This document shows positions 16,061 to 25,235 of a stretch of 64,000 nt of DNA, one piece after another. The notes beneath the pieces are model-generated. The model ran no database searches, was not told where the DNA came from, and was given only the letters and a program-made list of their open reading frames with translations. Source of the stretch: Spirulina subsalsa PCC 9445. Lineage in GTDB: Bacteria > Cyanobacteriota > Cyanobacteriia > Cyanobacteriales > Spirulinaceae. Both the position numbers and the translations under genes were made by a program. The stretch covers positions 4,190,121 to 4,254,120 of the forward strand of contig NZ_JH980292.1 of the NCBI RefSeq assembly GCF_000314005.1, in the 5' to 3' direction. Numbering within the stretch: the first letter of the stretch is position 1; each line of letters opens with the position of its first letter.

Positions 16061-18529
16061 TTAGTTCTTCTCTAACAGAATCTTAGGCTGTTCACCGGCC
16101 CGGACAACGACTTTATTCTCTTCGTCAATGTCCACGCTGGCGGTGTCTCCATCGCCTAAACGACCGGAGAGAATTTCCTCAGCCAGAACGTCCTCTAACA
16201 GTCGCATAATGGCACGACGTAAGGGACGGGCTCCGTAACTGGGGTTGTATCCTTCCTCAACGAGACGGTCTTTGAATTTCTCCGTCACATCTAAAGAAAT
16301 GCCTTGTTCTTTCAAACGATTGAACACTTCTTTGAGCAGAAGATCGGCGATTTCCTTAACTTCGTCTTTGGACAGTTGACGGAAGACGATGATTTCATCG
16401 AGACGGTTGAGGAATTCAGGTCGGAAGTATTGTTTGAGTTCTTCGTTGACTAAAGAACGAATGCGGTTGTATTGCGCTTCGGTCTTGTCGTCGCTGAACT
16501 CGAATCCTAAACCGCCGCCTCCTTTTTCAATCACTTTTGACCCGATGTTAGAGGTCATGATTAAAAGGGTATTCTTAAAGTCTACTGTGCGCCCTTTGGC
16601 ATCGGTCAAGCGACCATCTTCTAGGATTTGCAACAGCATATTGAAAACGTCGGGGTGCGCCTTCTCGATTTCGTCGAAGAGGACGACGGTGTAAGGACGA
16701 CGACGGACGGCTTCGGTGAGTTGTCCCCCTTCGTTGTAGCCGACATAACCGGGAGGGGAGCCGATTAACTTGGAAACGGTGTGACGTTCCATGTATTCGG
16801 ACATATCCAGGCGAATCATGGCATCTTCGGACCCGAAGAAGTAGGCGGCCAAGGATTTGGTTAACTCGGTTTTCCCGACCCCAGTAGGGCCAGAGAAGAT
16901 GAAACTGGCGATGGGTCGGTTGGGGTTCTTGAGGCCAACACGGGCGCGACGGATGGCACGGGAGACGGCTTTGACGGCATCTTCTTGCCCAATTAGGCGC
17001 TGATGCAGGGTGTCTTCCATGTGCAGGAGTTTTTCGGACTCGGTTTCGGTGAGTTTGTTGACCGGAACCCCTGTCCAAGAGGCGACGATGTGGGCGATTT
17101 CCTCGGAGTCCACCATTGGGCCTTCTTCGCCTTTGTCGTCTTCGCCTTTTTTGGCGGCGGCGATCGCACGAATTTCGGCCTTGATTTCCATTTCCCGATC
17201 GCGCAGTTCCCCGGCTTTATCAAAGTCTTGGGCGCGCACCGCGTCATCTTTTTGTTTCAGAATTTGGCGCAGTTGTTTGTCCAATTCCTTGGCCGCTGGG
17301 GGCAGTTGGGAGTTCATCAAACGCACCCGGGATCCGGCTTCGTCGATTAAGTCAATGGCTTTGTCGGGCAAGTAGCGATCGCTAATATACCGATCCGATA
17401 GCTTGGCGGCCGCTTCGAGTGCCTCATCCAGGATTTTCAGTTTGTGGTGTTGTTCGTAACGTTCGCGCAACCCAAACAGAATCTCAATCGTTTCATCAAC
17501 CGTCGGTTCACCCACCATCACGGGCTGAAAACGGCGTTCTAGTGCCGCATCCCGTTCAATGTGCTTGCGGTATTCGTCCAGAGTCGTAGCCCCAATGCAC
17601 TGGAGTTCCCCCCGGGCTAAAGCGGGTTTGAGGATATTGGCGGCATCAATCGCCCCTTCTGCGGCCCCGGCTCCAATCAGGGTATGAACTTCGTCAATCA
17701 CGAGGATCACATTACCGGCCGAGCGAATCTCGTCCATGATCTTCTTGAGACGTTCTTCAAATTCCCCGCGATATTTCGTCCCCGCGACCAATAGACCAAT
17801 ATCTAAAGTCACAACCCGCTTATCCTCTAGGATATCGGGAACATCGGCGTTAGCAATGCGTTGGGCTAGACCTTCGGCAATTGCCGTTTTCCCGACCCCG
17901 GGTTCCCCAATCAGCACCGGGTTGTTCTTGGTGCGTCGTCCGAGGATTTGGATCACCCGTTCGATTTCCTTCACCCGTCCCACCACCGGATCTAACTTGC
18001 CTTCCCCAGCCATAACCGTGAGGTTGGAGCCGAACTCATCCAGCGTAGGAGTTTTGGTGCGGCCTTGGCTGCCCCCTCCGGCAGAAACTTCCGCCGTTTC
18101 CCCTAACATCCGAATCACTTGGGTTCTGACCTTCGAGAGATCCACCCCTAAGTTCTCTAACACCCGGGCGGCCACACCCTCACCCTCGCGGATTAAGCCG
18201 AGGAGGAGGTGTTCTGTCCCGATGTAGTTATGCCCCAGTTGGCGCGCTTCTTCCAGAGATAGCTCCAGAACCCGCTTTGCTCTTGGTGTAAAGGGGATTT
18301 CTACTGCGACGAAGCCAGAACCGCGTCCGATGATTTTTTCGACTTCGATTCTGGCATCCTTGAGATTCACGCCCATGGATTTCAGGACTTTGGCCGCTAC
18401 GCCAGTTCCCTCACCGATTAGACCCAGAAGGATTTGCTCGGTTCCCACAAAATTGTGGCCTAAGCGTCTAGCTTCCTCCTGAGCGAGCATGATCACCTTA
18501 ATGGCTTTTTCTGTGAAGCGTTCAAACAT
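16061..18529 (-). CDS. clpC: ATP-dependent Clp protease ATP-binding subunit ClpC
   Basis: ClpC is the HSP100/AAA+ unfoldase that feeds substrates to ClpP in the cytoplasm; it is essential in cyanobacteria. The 822-residue protein starts with the double Clp-N repeat ([21 protein letters not shown] and the second [22 protein letters not shown]). AAA-1 has Walker A GEPGVGKT near residue 212. The UVR-containing middle domain has [17 protein letters not shown] near 430. AAA-2 has Walker A GPTGVGKT near 555 and the ClpP-contact loop region [11 protein letters not shown] near 675. Length and order are normal. A terminator follows; rimI lies upstream on the same strand, 209 nt away. Confidence 0.98.
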   Translation of the reverse strand: MFERFTEKAIKVIMLAQEEARRLGHNFVGTEQILLGLIGEGTGVAAKVLKSMGVNLKDARIEVEKIIGRGSGFVAVEIPFTPRAKRVLELSLEEARQLGHNYIGTEHLLLGLIREGEGVAARVLENLGVDLSKVRTQVIRMLGETAEVSAGGGSQGRTKTPTLDEFGSNLTVMAGEGKLDPVVGRVKEIERVIQILGRRTKNNPVLIGEPGVGKTAIAEGLAQRIANADVPDILEDKRVVTLDIGLLVAGTKYRGEFEERLKKIMDEIRSAGNVILVIDEVHTLIGAGAAEGAIDAANILKPALARGELQCIGATTLDEYRKHIERDAALERRFQPVMVGEPTVDETIEILFGLRERYEQHHKLKILDEALEAAAKLSDRYISDRYLPDKAIDLIDEAGSRVRLMNSQLPPAAKELDKQLRQILKQKDDAVRAQDFDKAGELRDREMEIKAEIRAIAAAKKGEDDKGEEGPMVDSEEIAHIVASWTGVPVNKLTETESEKLLHMEDTLHQRLIGQEDAVKAVSRAIRRARVGLKNPNRPIASFIFSGPTGVGKTELTKSLAAYFFGSEDAMIRLDMSEYMERHTVSKLIGSPPGYVGYNEGGQLTEAVRRRPYTVVLFDEIEKAHPDVFNMLLQILEDGRLTDAKGRTVDFKNTLLIMTSNIGSKVIEKGGGGLGFEFSDDKTEAQYNRIRSLVNEELKQYFRPEFLNRLDEIIVFRQLSKDEVKEIADLLLKEVFNRLKEQGISLDVTEKFKDRLVEEGYNPSYGARPLRRAIMRLLEDVLAEEILSGRLGDGDTASVDIDEENKVVVRAGEQPKILLEKN

Positions 18530-18738
18530 GACCTATTTCATCACCTGTTGCTTGCCCGTTGTGTTGCTCATTCTAGCATAGGGGAATTTATCCCTGTAGA
18601 AATCCACAGGGATTGAGCCTCCTTTCCCGTCATCAGGGGCTGGGTGTAACAGCCTGTAGCGTTGATGGGGTCTAGGATTGAGCGATTCAGTTAGCGGGGA
18701 CAATTAGCCCAAAAAAGGCCTGTAATTCCCGGTGATTT

Positions 18739-19317
18739 TTAAGGATTTGTGGGCGATCGCACCTCCCGGATGGTTTCGCTCCCATGCCAGTGATACTCCT
18801 TCAGACGGGCGGCCGCTTCGGCCTGCCACTGGGCGATCTCTTGGGCAAAAGAGGGGTACTGTAGCCCACTCCGCCACAAAATCAAAGCATCCTCGGCTGG
18901 ATTTTGGTAGTATTTCGGCCGACTTCCGGCGACTTTAAAGCCAAATTTTTCATAGAGGCTGAGGGCGACAGCATTGGAAGTCCTCACTTCCAAGGTAGCC
19001 CGTTCTAACCCTCGTTGACCTGCCCGTGCCAAGAGAGCAGACAGCAAGAGTTTTCCGAGGCCTTGACCGTGATAGTTAGGATGAACTGCCAAAATCGTAA
19101 TATGCGCTTCGTCTAAAATCGCCCAAAAACAACCCACACCCAGCAGATGAGACTGTCCCGGAACGCTTAAAACCAGCAATTCACTATTCGGACTGTCTAA
19201 CTCTCGCTGATAGCCCTCCACCGTCCATAAACCACCGAGACACAGACGGTCTAACTCAACTACCGCGTCGAGTTGTTCAACGGAGAGGGGCTTTAACTGA
19301 AGTTGAAAAAAAGTCAC
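18739..19317 (-). CDS. rimI: Ribosomal-protein-alanine N-acetyltransferase RimI-like (GNAT)
   Basis: The 192-residue GNAT protein has the acetyl-CoA-binding motif A ILAVHPNYHGQGLGKLLLSALL (split as V-H-P-x-Y-x-G-x-G-x-G, residues ~75-97) and the RimI-type LEVRTSNAVALSLYEKFGFKVAGSRPKYY. This pattern is characteristic of N-terminal acetylation of ribosomal protein S18 and relatives. The C-terminal ~40 residues extend beyond the core. It lies upstream of clpC on the same strand with a 209-nt gap. The enzyme is cytoplasmic; the actual substrate is inferred from family. Confidence 0.88.
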   Translation of the reverse strand: MTFFQLQLKPLSVEQLDAVVELDRLCLGGLWTVEGYQRELDSPNSELLVLSVPGQSHLLGVGCFWAILDEAHITILAVHPNYHGQGLGKLLLSALLARAGQRGLERATLEVRTSNAVALSLYEKFGFKVAGSRPKYYQNPAEDALILWRSGLQYPSFAQEIAQWQAEAAARLKEYHWHGSETIREVRSPTNP

Positions 19318-19562
19318 AGCCTTTTAGTTTACACTCAAAGCGAAACGGGTACTCTAAAAATATAGGACAATTAAAGTATTCCTTCAGACCCCTAACAGGG
19401 TGTCATGTCCAGAAAGCCGAAACATAAAGATCGGTAAAGCGATGTGTCATAAAAGGCTACAATTGTTAAATTAGTTTGCAAGGAGTCCCTCAGTGGTGTA
19501 AAAGCTTCGCATCCAGTGGAACAGCAAGCTGTTCACAGCAAACCATGCTAGGAGGTAAAACC

Positions 19563-19907
19563 GTGAATTACGAGAGTAACCGGAGTCAGGATTTTATGGG
19601 TAATGATCATGAGGGTGGGAATCAACTGTGGCAATATGTCCAAAATCTAAGTCCTGAAACCATTGCACAACTGTCTCGGCCGCAATCGTCCGAGGTGTTT
19701 AGTGTGATGGAGCGCAATATTATTGGGTTATTGGGAACCCTGCCGTCTGAGCATTTTGATGTCACCATTAGCACCAGTCGTGAACATTTAGGGCGCTTGT
19801 TAGCCTCGGCGATTATGAGCGGTTATTTTTTGCGCAATGCCGAACAACGGATGAACTTTGAAAAAGCAATTCAAGGCGTTGAGAGTGGGGCAAAAGACGC
19901 AGAATAG
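19563..19907 (+). CDS. DUF760 family protein
   Basis: This conserved cyanobacterial/plastid protein is of unknown function. The GTG at 19563 is the likely start because AGGAGG sits at 19550-19555, seven bases upstream; this gives 114 residues starting VNYESNRSQDF. The domain is visible as WQYVQNLSPETIAQLSRP, EVFSVMERNIIGLLG and STSREHLGRLLASAIMSGYFLRNAEQR. The earlier open frame back to 19476 is leader, containing a small AACAGC/GCTGTT hairpin. The 3' end overlaps the possible mutY start by up to 50 nt, so the two may be translationally coupled. In plants DUF760 relatives interact with chloroplast proteases, but no function is assigned in bacteria. Confidence 0.85.
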   Translation: MNYESNRSQDFMGNDHEGGNQLWQYVQNLSPETIAQLSRPQSSEVFSVMERNIIGLLGTLPSEHFDVTISTSREHLGRLLASAIMSGYFLRNAEQRMNFEKAIQGVESGAKDAE

Positions 19908-21039
19908 ATTGCACCGGACTATTCCCCATCAAGCCAGCCAGTTCTCGCCATCGGCGCTGGAGGACTTGCGGCATTCTCTTCTGAGGTGGTATGACCACCA
20001 AGGGCGGGAATTACCTTGGCGGGGGGAGTCTGACCCTTACAAAATTTGGGTTTCAGAAATCATGCTGCAACAAACCCAAGTTAAAACGGTGATTCCTTAC
20101 TATCAGCGTTGGTTAGAGAAATTTCCCACTTTAGAGCAGTTAGCCCGGGCGGATCAACAAGAGGTTCTGAAGGTTTGGGAAGGGTTGGGTTATTATGCCA
20201 GAGGGCGCAATCTCCACAAAGCCGCCCAAAAGATTGTAAAAGATTATGGGGGAATTTTTCCCCAAACCCTAGAGCAGGTGTTAAAGTTGCCGGGGATTGG
20301 TCGCACTACGGCCGGAGGAATCCTCAGCGCGGCTTTTAATCAGCCTATCTCGATTTTAGATGGCAATGTGAAACGAGTGTTAGCCCGTCTCACGGCGTTA
20401 ACGGTACCTCCGACCCAAGCGTTGCCCCAGTTGTGGCAATGGTCGGATCAATTATTGGATCCTGAGCATCCCCAGGACTTTAATCAGGCCATTATGGATT
20501 TAGGGGCAACCCTTTGTACTCCCAAAAATCCCGCTTGTTTACTCTGTCCTTGGCAAAAACACTGTCAATCCTATGAGCAAGGTCTGCAAAATCAATTACC
20601 CATGCGTGAAATGACTTCCCCTTTACCCCATAAAAATATTGGTGTTGCCGTAATTTGGAACAAACAAGGACAGATTTTAATTGATCGGCGTTTAGAAGGT
20701 GGACTTCTGGGCGGACTGTGGGAGTTTCCGGGGGGTAAACTGGAAGCGGGAGAAAGTTATGAGGACTGTATCCGGCGAGAAATTCAGGAGGAATTGGGGA
20801 TTGAGATTGAAGTGGGCGATCGCCTAATCACCGTCAATCACGCCTATAGTCATTTTCGCATTACCCTGAATGTCTACCATTGTCGCTATCTCGGCGGTGA
20901 ACCTCAACCCATTGAATGTCAAGAAATTCGCTGGGTGACTTTGGAGGAAATTGATCAGTTTCCCTTCCCGAAAGCCAACAGTCAAATTATTGCCGCCTTA
21001 CGGGAGCAAGACTATCCTAGAGCGAGTAATCAAGGTTAG
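19858..21039 (+). CDS. mutY: A/G-specific adenine glycosylase
   Basis: MutY removes adenine mispaired with 8-oxoguanine. The HhH-GPD glycosylase domain has ELPWRGESDPYKIWVSEIMLQQTQ (split over residues 51-74, catalytic Glu67), LPGIGRTTAGGILSAAF as the helix-hairpin-helix, and ILDGNVKRV with the catalytic Asp. The iron-sulfur loop is C-x6-C-x2-C-x5-C (CTPKNPACLLCPWQKHC). The C-terminus is the NUDIX-like 8-oxoG recognition domain with GGKLEAGESYEDC and REIQEELGI. There is no ATG at the N-terminus: TTG 19858 or GTG 19885 are candidates, both inside the DUF760 gene end, so the start is unsure. A transposon relic follows 5 nt after the stop. Confidence 0.95.
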   Translation: MKKQFKALRVGQKTQNRLHRTIPHQASQFSPSALEDLRHSLLRWYDHQGRELPWRGESDPYKIWVSEIMLQQTQVKTVIPYYQRWLEKFPTLEQLARADQQEVLKVWEGLGYYARGRNLHKAAQKIVKDYGGIFPQTLEQVLKLPGIGRTTAGGILSAAFNQPISILDGNVKRVLARLTALTVPPTQALPQLWQWSDQLLDPEHPQDFNQAIMDLGATLCTPKNPACLLCPWQKHCQSYEQGLQNQLPMREMTSPLPHKNIGVAVIWNKQGQILIDRRLEGGLLGGLWEFPGGKLEAGESYEDCIRREIQEELGIEIEVGDRLITVNHAYSHFRITLNVYHCRYLGGEPQPIECQEIRWVTLEEIDQFPFPKANSQIIAALREQDYPRASNQG

Positions 21040-21044
21040 CTCAT

Positions 21045-21176
21045 CGTCACGAAGTGAACGCGAACGGGGATGTCCCTAAAAAGACATCTAGAGCCTCCCG
21101 TAGAAACAGGAAGACCTCATAGTAATATGGGGAAGCCCGCACCGTACCCGTAGGGTCGGTGTCGGGAGGATGTCAC
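21045..21176 (+). mobile_element. IS200/IS605-family relic: TnpB C-terminus plus right end
   Basis: Bases 21045-21122 translate to RHEVNANGDVPKK followed by TSRASRRNRKTS and a TAG stop, the style of a TnpB C-terminus. Directly downstream, gaagcccgcaccgtacccg and tagggtcggtgtcgggag form a strong hairpin (21136-21166) and then ggatgtcac, the typical right end of TnpB elements, which also encodes the 3' end of the omega RNA. Everything upstream (the rest of tnpB, tnpA, left end) is missing. The relic lies exactly between mutY and pdxH. Confidence 0.75.
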
Positions 21177-21194
21177 GAGGACGGGAGCGAGAGG

Positions 21195-21836
21195 ATGACT
21201 TTATCCATTGCTGATTTACGCCAAAACTACACCCAAGGGGGATTACAGGAACAGGAAGCGGCCGCTCATCCCTTTGAGCAGTTTAAATTGTGGTTAGAGC
21301 AGGCGATCGCCGCCCAACTACCAGAACCCAACGCCATGACCCTAGCCACCGCCAGCCCCGAGGGTCAACCTTTTGCCCGCATGGTGTTATTAAAAGCCCT
21401 AGATGAACAAGGCTTTGTTTTTTTCACCAACTACACCAGCCACAAAGGGCAACAACTCAGCCAAAATCCCCAAGCCGCCCTGGTCTTTTGGTGGGCTGAA
21501 TTAGAGCGACAAGTGCGCATTGAGGGGCGAGTGGAACAAGTTTCTCCTGAAGAATCGGATCAATATTTTTGGAGTCGTCCCCTCAACTCTCAACTGGGGG
21601 CTTGGGCCTCTGAACAAAGTCAGGTGATTCCCCATCGAGACATCTTAGAACAGCGTTTAGAGGCACTCCAACAGCAATATCAGGAGCAAGTCGTTCCACG
21701 CCCCCCCCACTGGGGAGGGTATCGCGTCATCCCCCACACCATCGAATTCTGGCAAGGTCGCCCTAGTCGTCTTCATGACCGTCTCTGGTATCGTCTCGAA
21801 GGGGGGGAATGGCGGCGCGAGCGTCTCGCGCCTTAA
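21195..21836 (+). CDS. pdxH: Pyridoxamine 5'-phosphate oxidase
   Basis: PdxH is an FMN enzyme that oxidises pyridoxamine/pyridoxine 5'-phosphate to pyridoxal 5'-phosphate, the salvage and final step to PLP. From the ATG at 21195 the product is 213 residues, the normal length. Visible motifs: [23 protein letters not shown] (N-terminal strands), [26 protein letters not shown], and the C-terminal signature [13 protein letters not shown] with WRRERLAP at the end. GGGAG at 21183-21187 supports this start; the longer frame from 21159 reads through transposon-end sequence. The insertion relic immediately upstream has probably replaced the native promoter region. Confidence 0.95.
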   Translation: MTLSIADLRQNYTQGGLQEQEAAAHPFEQFKLWLEQAIAAQLPEPNAMTLATASPEGQPFARMVLLKALDEQGFVFFTNYTSHKGQQLSQNPQAALVFWWAELERQVRIEGRVEQVSPEESDQYFWSRPLNSQLGAWASEQSQVIPHRDILEQRLEALQQQYQEQVVPRPPHWGGYRVIPHTIEFWQGRPSRLHDRLWYRLEGGEWRRERLAP

Positions 21837-21856
21837 TCCAGTGCGCTGAAGCGCAA

Positions 21857-22459
21857 CTACAAACGACTGGCGATCATTTTTCGGGCATAATGGGGCTTAC
21901 AAGGACTCCCCCAGGCCACCTGCTCCTCGGGGATATTGCCAAAGACGCTACTCCTTGCGCCAATCACCGCATTTGCGCCAATTTTCACCCCCGGAGCCAC
22001 AAAACAATCCGTCGCCACCCATGCCCCATTGCCAATGAAAATGGGGGCTGTTTCGAGGGTAAACCGAGGGGTTGTGATGTCATGACTCCCGGTGCAGAGA
22101 TAACATTTCTGAGAAATGACACACTGACGACCTACCACAATCCGATCCAAACTATAAAACACCACATCATCCCCCACCCAAGTATAATCCCCGATTTCCA
22201 CCTTCCAAGGGTAGGTAAAGCGGGCGGTGGGGCGGATTAATACCCCTTTGCCGATTTTCGCCCCAAAAAGGCGCAAAATGGCGCAACGTAGACCACTTAA
22301 ATTATGGGGAGTCAGGGGAAACGTAACAGCCTGTACTAACCACCAGAATAAAATCCACAGCCCGGATTTTCCCCGTTCAAAATTAGACTGGTCATAATGG
22401 CGTAAATCTACAAAGGGTTCACTGCCTAAAATGGGGTCTGGTTTGGGGGAATGACTCAT
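21857..22459 (-). CDS. WcaF/HpsU-like O-acetyltransferase (left-handed beta helix)
   Basis: The 200-residue protein has hexapeptide-repeat strands: GAKIGKGVLIRPTARFTYPWKVEIGD, VVGRQCVISQKCYLCTGSHDI, and IGNGAWVATDCFVAPGVKIGANAVIGARSSV (each split over its turns), ending with WGSPCKPHYARK. This is the WcaF/NodL-type polysaccharide acetyltransferase family using acetyl-CoA; in filamentous cyanobacteria a close relative is HpsU of the hormogonium polysaccharide locus. It overlaps the upstream glycosyltransferase by 4 nt (ATGA), so they are co-translated. It likely acetylates a sugar of a surface polysaccharide. Confidence 0.85.
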   Translation of the reverse strand: MSHSPKPDPILGSEPFVDLRHYDQSNFERGKSGLWILFWWLVQAVTFPLTPHNLSGLRCAILRLFGAKIGKGVLIRPTARFTYPWKVEIGDYTWVGDDVVFYSLDRIVVGRQCVISQKCYLCTGSHDITTPRFTLETAPIFIGNGAWVATDCFVAPGVKIGANAVIGARSSVFGNIPEEQVAWGSPCKPHYARKMIASRL

Positions 22460-23418
22460 TGTTGTTCTGTAACCGTTTGGGGGACAGAGGGAGGATTAGA
22501 GGGGGTATTAGAGGGGGGATGTTGTACATCCACGTTCAAACTGCCGCCAAACTTGCGCAATTCATACAGCTTGACCCCAATTTGATATTCATATTGACTG
22601 AGTAAACGACCGTAAATATAACCGGGAGTGCCATCTAAAAAGCCTAAACGCAGAATATAAAACAAAATGAAACGCACGAAGGGTTTAAAGGGTAAACGCA
22701 CCCAGATTTTTTTCAGGTAGCGTTTCCGTTGGACGGCATCCCCAAACAGATTGGCTCCAATATTGTCCCCGTCCATTTTTCCGGTCAGGATGTTGTAATA
22801 GACTTGGGCTTCCCAGTTGGAGTAACGATTATGGCGGGCTAACCATTCGTAGATATCCCGAAAGTCGATGTGCAGCATATCTTCTTTCAGGTATCCGGTT
22901 TTCCCGTCGATGATCACGTGTTCGTGAACTTCGTTGTCTCCGGTGTTGCGGATGTTTTCGGTTTTCAGGTTTTCGTAACGTCCTTTTTTGTGCCGAAACA
23001 GACGCATATTCCAGTCGGGATATTTCCCCCCGTGGCGAATCCATTTGCCAAGGAAAAAGACTTTCCGGTTGAGGAAATAGCCGTCATAGTCAGGGTCTTG
23101 GATGCGTTCGGCGATTTCGTCCCAGAGTTCGGGGGTGATGCGTTCGTCGCAGTCTACGATGAGAACCCAATCATTGCGGAAGGGGAGGTTTTCTAGGCCC
23201 CAGTTCTTTTTCTTGGGCCAACGACCGTTAAAGTGAAATTGAAAGACTTGGGCGCCGTAACTTTCGGCAATTTCTACGGAGCGATCGCCACTTTGAGAAT
23301 CCACCATAAACACTTCGTCCGCCCGGGTCAAGCTTTCGAGACAAGCGGGGAGGTTGCGTTCTTCGTTTTTGGCGGGAATCAGTACAGAGACGGGGATTTT
23401 GTCTACCTTAGAAGTCAT
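22456..23418 (-). CDS. Glycosyltransferase family 2 (DCDERITP subgroup)
   Basis: The 320-residue GT-A enzyme begins with PVSVLIPAKNEERNLPACLESL, then EVFMVDSQSGDRSVEIAE and the DCDERITPEL loop near residue 88. The plan is the same as for the gene at 1586-2461, to which it is a distant paralogue. The C-terminus has a membrane-associated hydrophobic stretch (FKPFVRFILFYILRLGFLDG) and a Pro/Ser-rich tail of repeat-like composition (PPSNTPSNPPS). It is coupled to the acetyltransferase by a 4-nt overlap and follows another GT2 by 23 nt, giving a three-gene polysaccharide-modifying unit. Similar gene sets occur in hormogonium polysaccharide loci; the product here is inferred. Confidence 0.88.
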   Translation of the reverse strand: MTSKVDKIPVSVLIPAKNEERNLPACLESLTRADEVFMVDSQSGDRSVEIAESYGAQVFQFHFNGRWPKKKNWGLENLPFRNDWVLIVDCDERITPELWDEIAERIQDPDYDGYFLNRKVFFLGKWIRHGGKYPDWNMRLFRHKKGRYENLKTENIRNTGDNEVHEHVIIDGKTGYLKEDMLHIDFRDIYEWLARHNRYSNWEAQVYYNILTGKMDGDNIGANLFGDAVQRKRYLKKIWVRLPFKPFVRFILFYILRLGFLDGTPGYIYGRLLSQYEYQIGVKLYELRKFGGSLNVDVQHPPSNTPSNPPSVPQTVTEQQ

Positions 23419-23441
23419 GTTAGAGCGGGGGTAATAGGATA

Positions 23442-24380
23442 TTAGGATTTGAACGAGTTGGGAAAGAGCAGTCCGGCCACGGCTGTTTTAAGATACCCAA
23501 TCTGACCATAGGCATACACTAGATTATCAAAGCGGATGGCCGGATCTCGAAAGTATTTAAGAGATTTATAAAGACCGCGCACAATACGTTCTCCTCCCCG
23601 GGAAAATTGGACGAGTCCCGCCCGGCCGGCCAGTTGTTCCCGATAGGCCTCGCTCACCCCTTGCCACCAGCCCCGACGCATGAACCAAGTCCGTTGGAGG
23701 CGGTCAGGGGTAACGTTATGGGCGACGAGGGCGGCGGGTAAATAAGCGACTTGCCAACCTTGTTCTAGCGCCAGTTCGGTCATTTGTAATTCTTCATTAG
23801 ACAGTAGATTTTTGCCCACTCGTCCTAATTTGGGGTCAAAACCGCCGATTTGCTCTAAAAAGCTGCGCCGAATGGCGTAATTTAGACCGCGAGGGGTATA
23901 AATGGGGTTGGTGATGGGGGTAATCTCCGGACCAAGGTCGTAGGCGCCGAGGTTGCCTGCGAGGCCGTCAGAGAGCCAAGGGGGGGGACTGGTGACTCCG
24001 GGGGGCCAGAGCAGGGTAACTTTTCCGCCCGCAATGGCCAGTTTTTCGTTGGCTTGAAAGGCTTCTAGGAGGGAGCTTAACCAGCCCGGAGTGGCTACGG
24101 CATCATCATCTAGGTAGGCGAGAATTTCGCCTTGGGCGACTCTTGCGCCAGTATTGCGGGCAACGGATAACCCCACTTGAGGCTCGTAGATGTACTGAAG
24201 CTGGGGATGGGGTAAGCGGGCTTCGGTGACTTCTTTGGTGCGATCGCTGGAGGCGTTATCTATCACAATCACCTCGTAGCTGGGGGTGTCTTGGGCAAGG
24301 AGGCTGTCTATGGCAGCGCCCAAGTATTGATCGCGGTTGTGGGTGCAGATAATGGCGGAAATGGGTAGGGAATCAACCAT
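23442..24380 (-). CDS. Glycosyltransferase family 2 (HpsE-like)
   Basis: The 312-residue protein has ISAIICTHNRDQYLGAAIDSLL at the start, YEVIVIDNASSDRTKEV, VGLSVARNTGARVAQGEILAYLDDDAV (split; the DDD metal/UDP motif is near residue 95), and the acceptor-side NEELQMTELAL. It is the first gene of the minus-strand unit GT2, GT2, acetyltransferase. The resemblance to HpsE of the hormogonium polysaccharide locus is by pattern only. Expected to act at the cytoplasmic membrane on a lipid-linked or exported glycan; sugar unknown. Confidence 0.88.
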   Translation of the reverse strand: MVDSLPISAIICTHNRDQYLGAAIDSLLAQDTPSYEVIVIDNASSDRTKEVTEARLPHPQLQYIYEPQVGLSVARNTGARVAQGEILAYLDDDAVATPGWLSSLLEAFQANEKLAIAGGKVTLLWPPGVTSPPPWLSDGLAGNLGAYDLGPEITPITNPIYTPRGLNYAIRRSFLEQIGGFDPKLGRVGKNLLSNEELQMTELALEQGWQVAYLPAALVAHNVTPDRLQRTWFMRRGWWQGVSEAYREQLAGRAGLVQFSRGGERIVRGLYKSLKYFRDPAIRFDNLVYAYGQIGYLKTAVAGLLFPNSFKS

Positions 24381-24416
24381 CCGAGTTAGGGGTAGGGGAC
24401 AATGTGGGGGGGAGGA

Positions 24417-25121
24417 TTAATGATCTTTTAGGCTACTGTGAACAATGACGAGGGTTTCCGCTAGACTACTCAGACGGTTTTCGAGGGATTGTTTTTTCTT
24501 GAGCAGTTGGCGGAGTTTTTGATAACGTGCGATCGCCATACTGACACTAGCCACCTGATCCGCCGGACAGGGTTTTGTCCACAAACGCCCCTTTTCATCC
24601 AGCCCACAGAGACGATAACCGGGACGGAGCCCCAAGTCGGAACTAGGACTAGACAGGCCATCTTGTCCGTGATGAGACTCCAGCCAACCATCTACAATGG
24701 GGCCTTCGAGATACAGGTCTTGGATCTGCACTAAGATTTGTTTTAGCTCCCGTTGCCAACCCACTACAATTTCTTCAATCTCTTTCAATAAATTAGTGGC
24801 TAAAGCCGGGTTGACACTGTGCCGATGGTTACTGAGTTGTAGAGACTTTAATTCCGGCAGCGTCGGAACCGCACTCGGCGCAGGGGCTACCGTTCTGACC
24901 CTTTGGGGGAGGGAAACAGCGCGGGGTGGGGGGGCGGGGGGAACTTGGAGAGCGGCCGCCGGACGCTGGGGGGCAGGTGCAGCCACCGGATAAGCTGGAG
25001 CCGGAGCCGGTTTACGCTCCTTCAGATGACGCTCTTTTACAGCCACCCCATACTCTTGTTGACGGGCGAGTTGCTCCAACTGTTCTAAGGTGCTTTCGAT
25101 TCGTTGCAGTTCTGGTCTCAT
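24417..25121 (-). CDS. Unknown cyanobacterial protein with Pro/Ala linker and coiled coils
   Basis: No known domain recognised. From the ATG at 25121 the product is ~234 residues. It has an N-terminal coiled coil (MRPELQRIESTLEQLEQLAR), a Pro/Ala-rich linker (~35-90), a central helical part (LLKEIEEIVVGWQRELKQIL), a short globular segment with RPGYRLCGLDEKGRLWTKPCP, and a C-terminal helix rich in Leu/Lys. The frame extends back to 25175, but the extra residues (LVFSILLPVAKERS) look like untranslated leader. It lies 36 nt upstream of the glycosyltransferase cluster on the same strand and may share its transcript. Cytoplasmic; role unknown. Confidence 0.65.
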   Translation of the reverse strand: MRPELQRIESTLEQLEQLARQQEYGVAVKERHLKERKPAPAPAYPVAAPAPQRPAAALQVPPAPPPRAVSLPQRVRTVAPAPSAVPTLPELKSLQLSNHRHSVNPALATNLLKEIEEIVVGWQRELKQILVQIQDLYLEGPIVDGWLESHHGQDGLSSPSSDLGLRPGYRLCGLDEKGRLWTKPCPADQVASVSMAIARYQKLRQLLKKKQSLENRLSSLAETLVIVHSSLKDH

Positions 25122-25235
25122 GCTCCGCTCTTTGGCTACTGGGAGTAGAATACTGAAAACAAGGGGGAAAAACAAGACGGGCTGTTTCTGTTCCCACTAT
25201 TGTACGGTTTTCCCTTAAATTGTTCACGATTCAAG

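Noticed and set aside
17003-17375. Plus-strand frames of ~115 codons inside clpC
   Set aside because: Antisense of a conserved gene, with no ribosome site or family.
19476-19562. Longer N-terminus for the DUF760 protein (MQGVPQWCKSF...)
   Set aside because: AGGAGG at 19550-19555 points to the GTG at 19563, and the DUF760 family begins at NYESNR.
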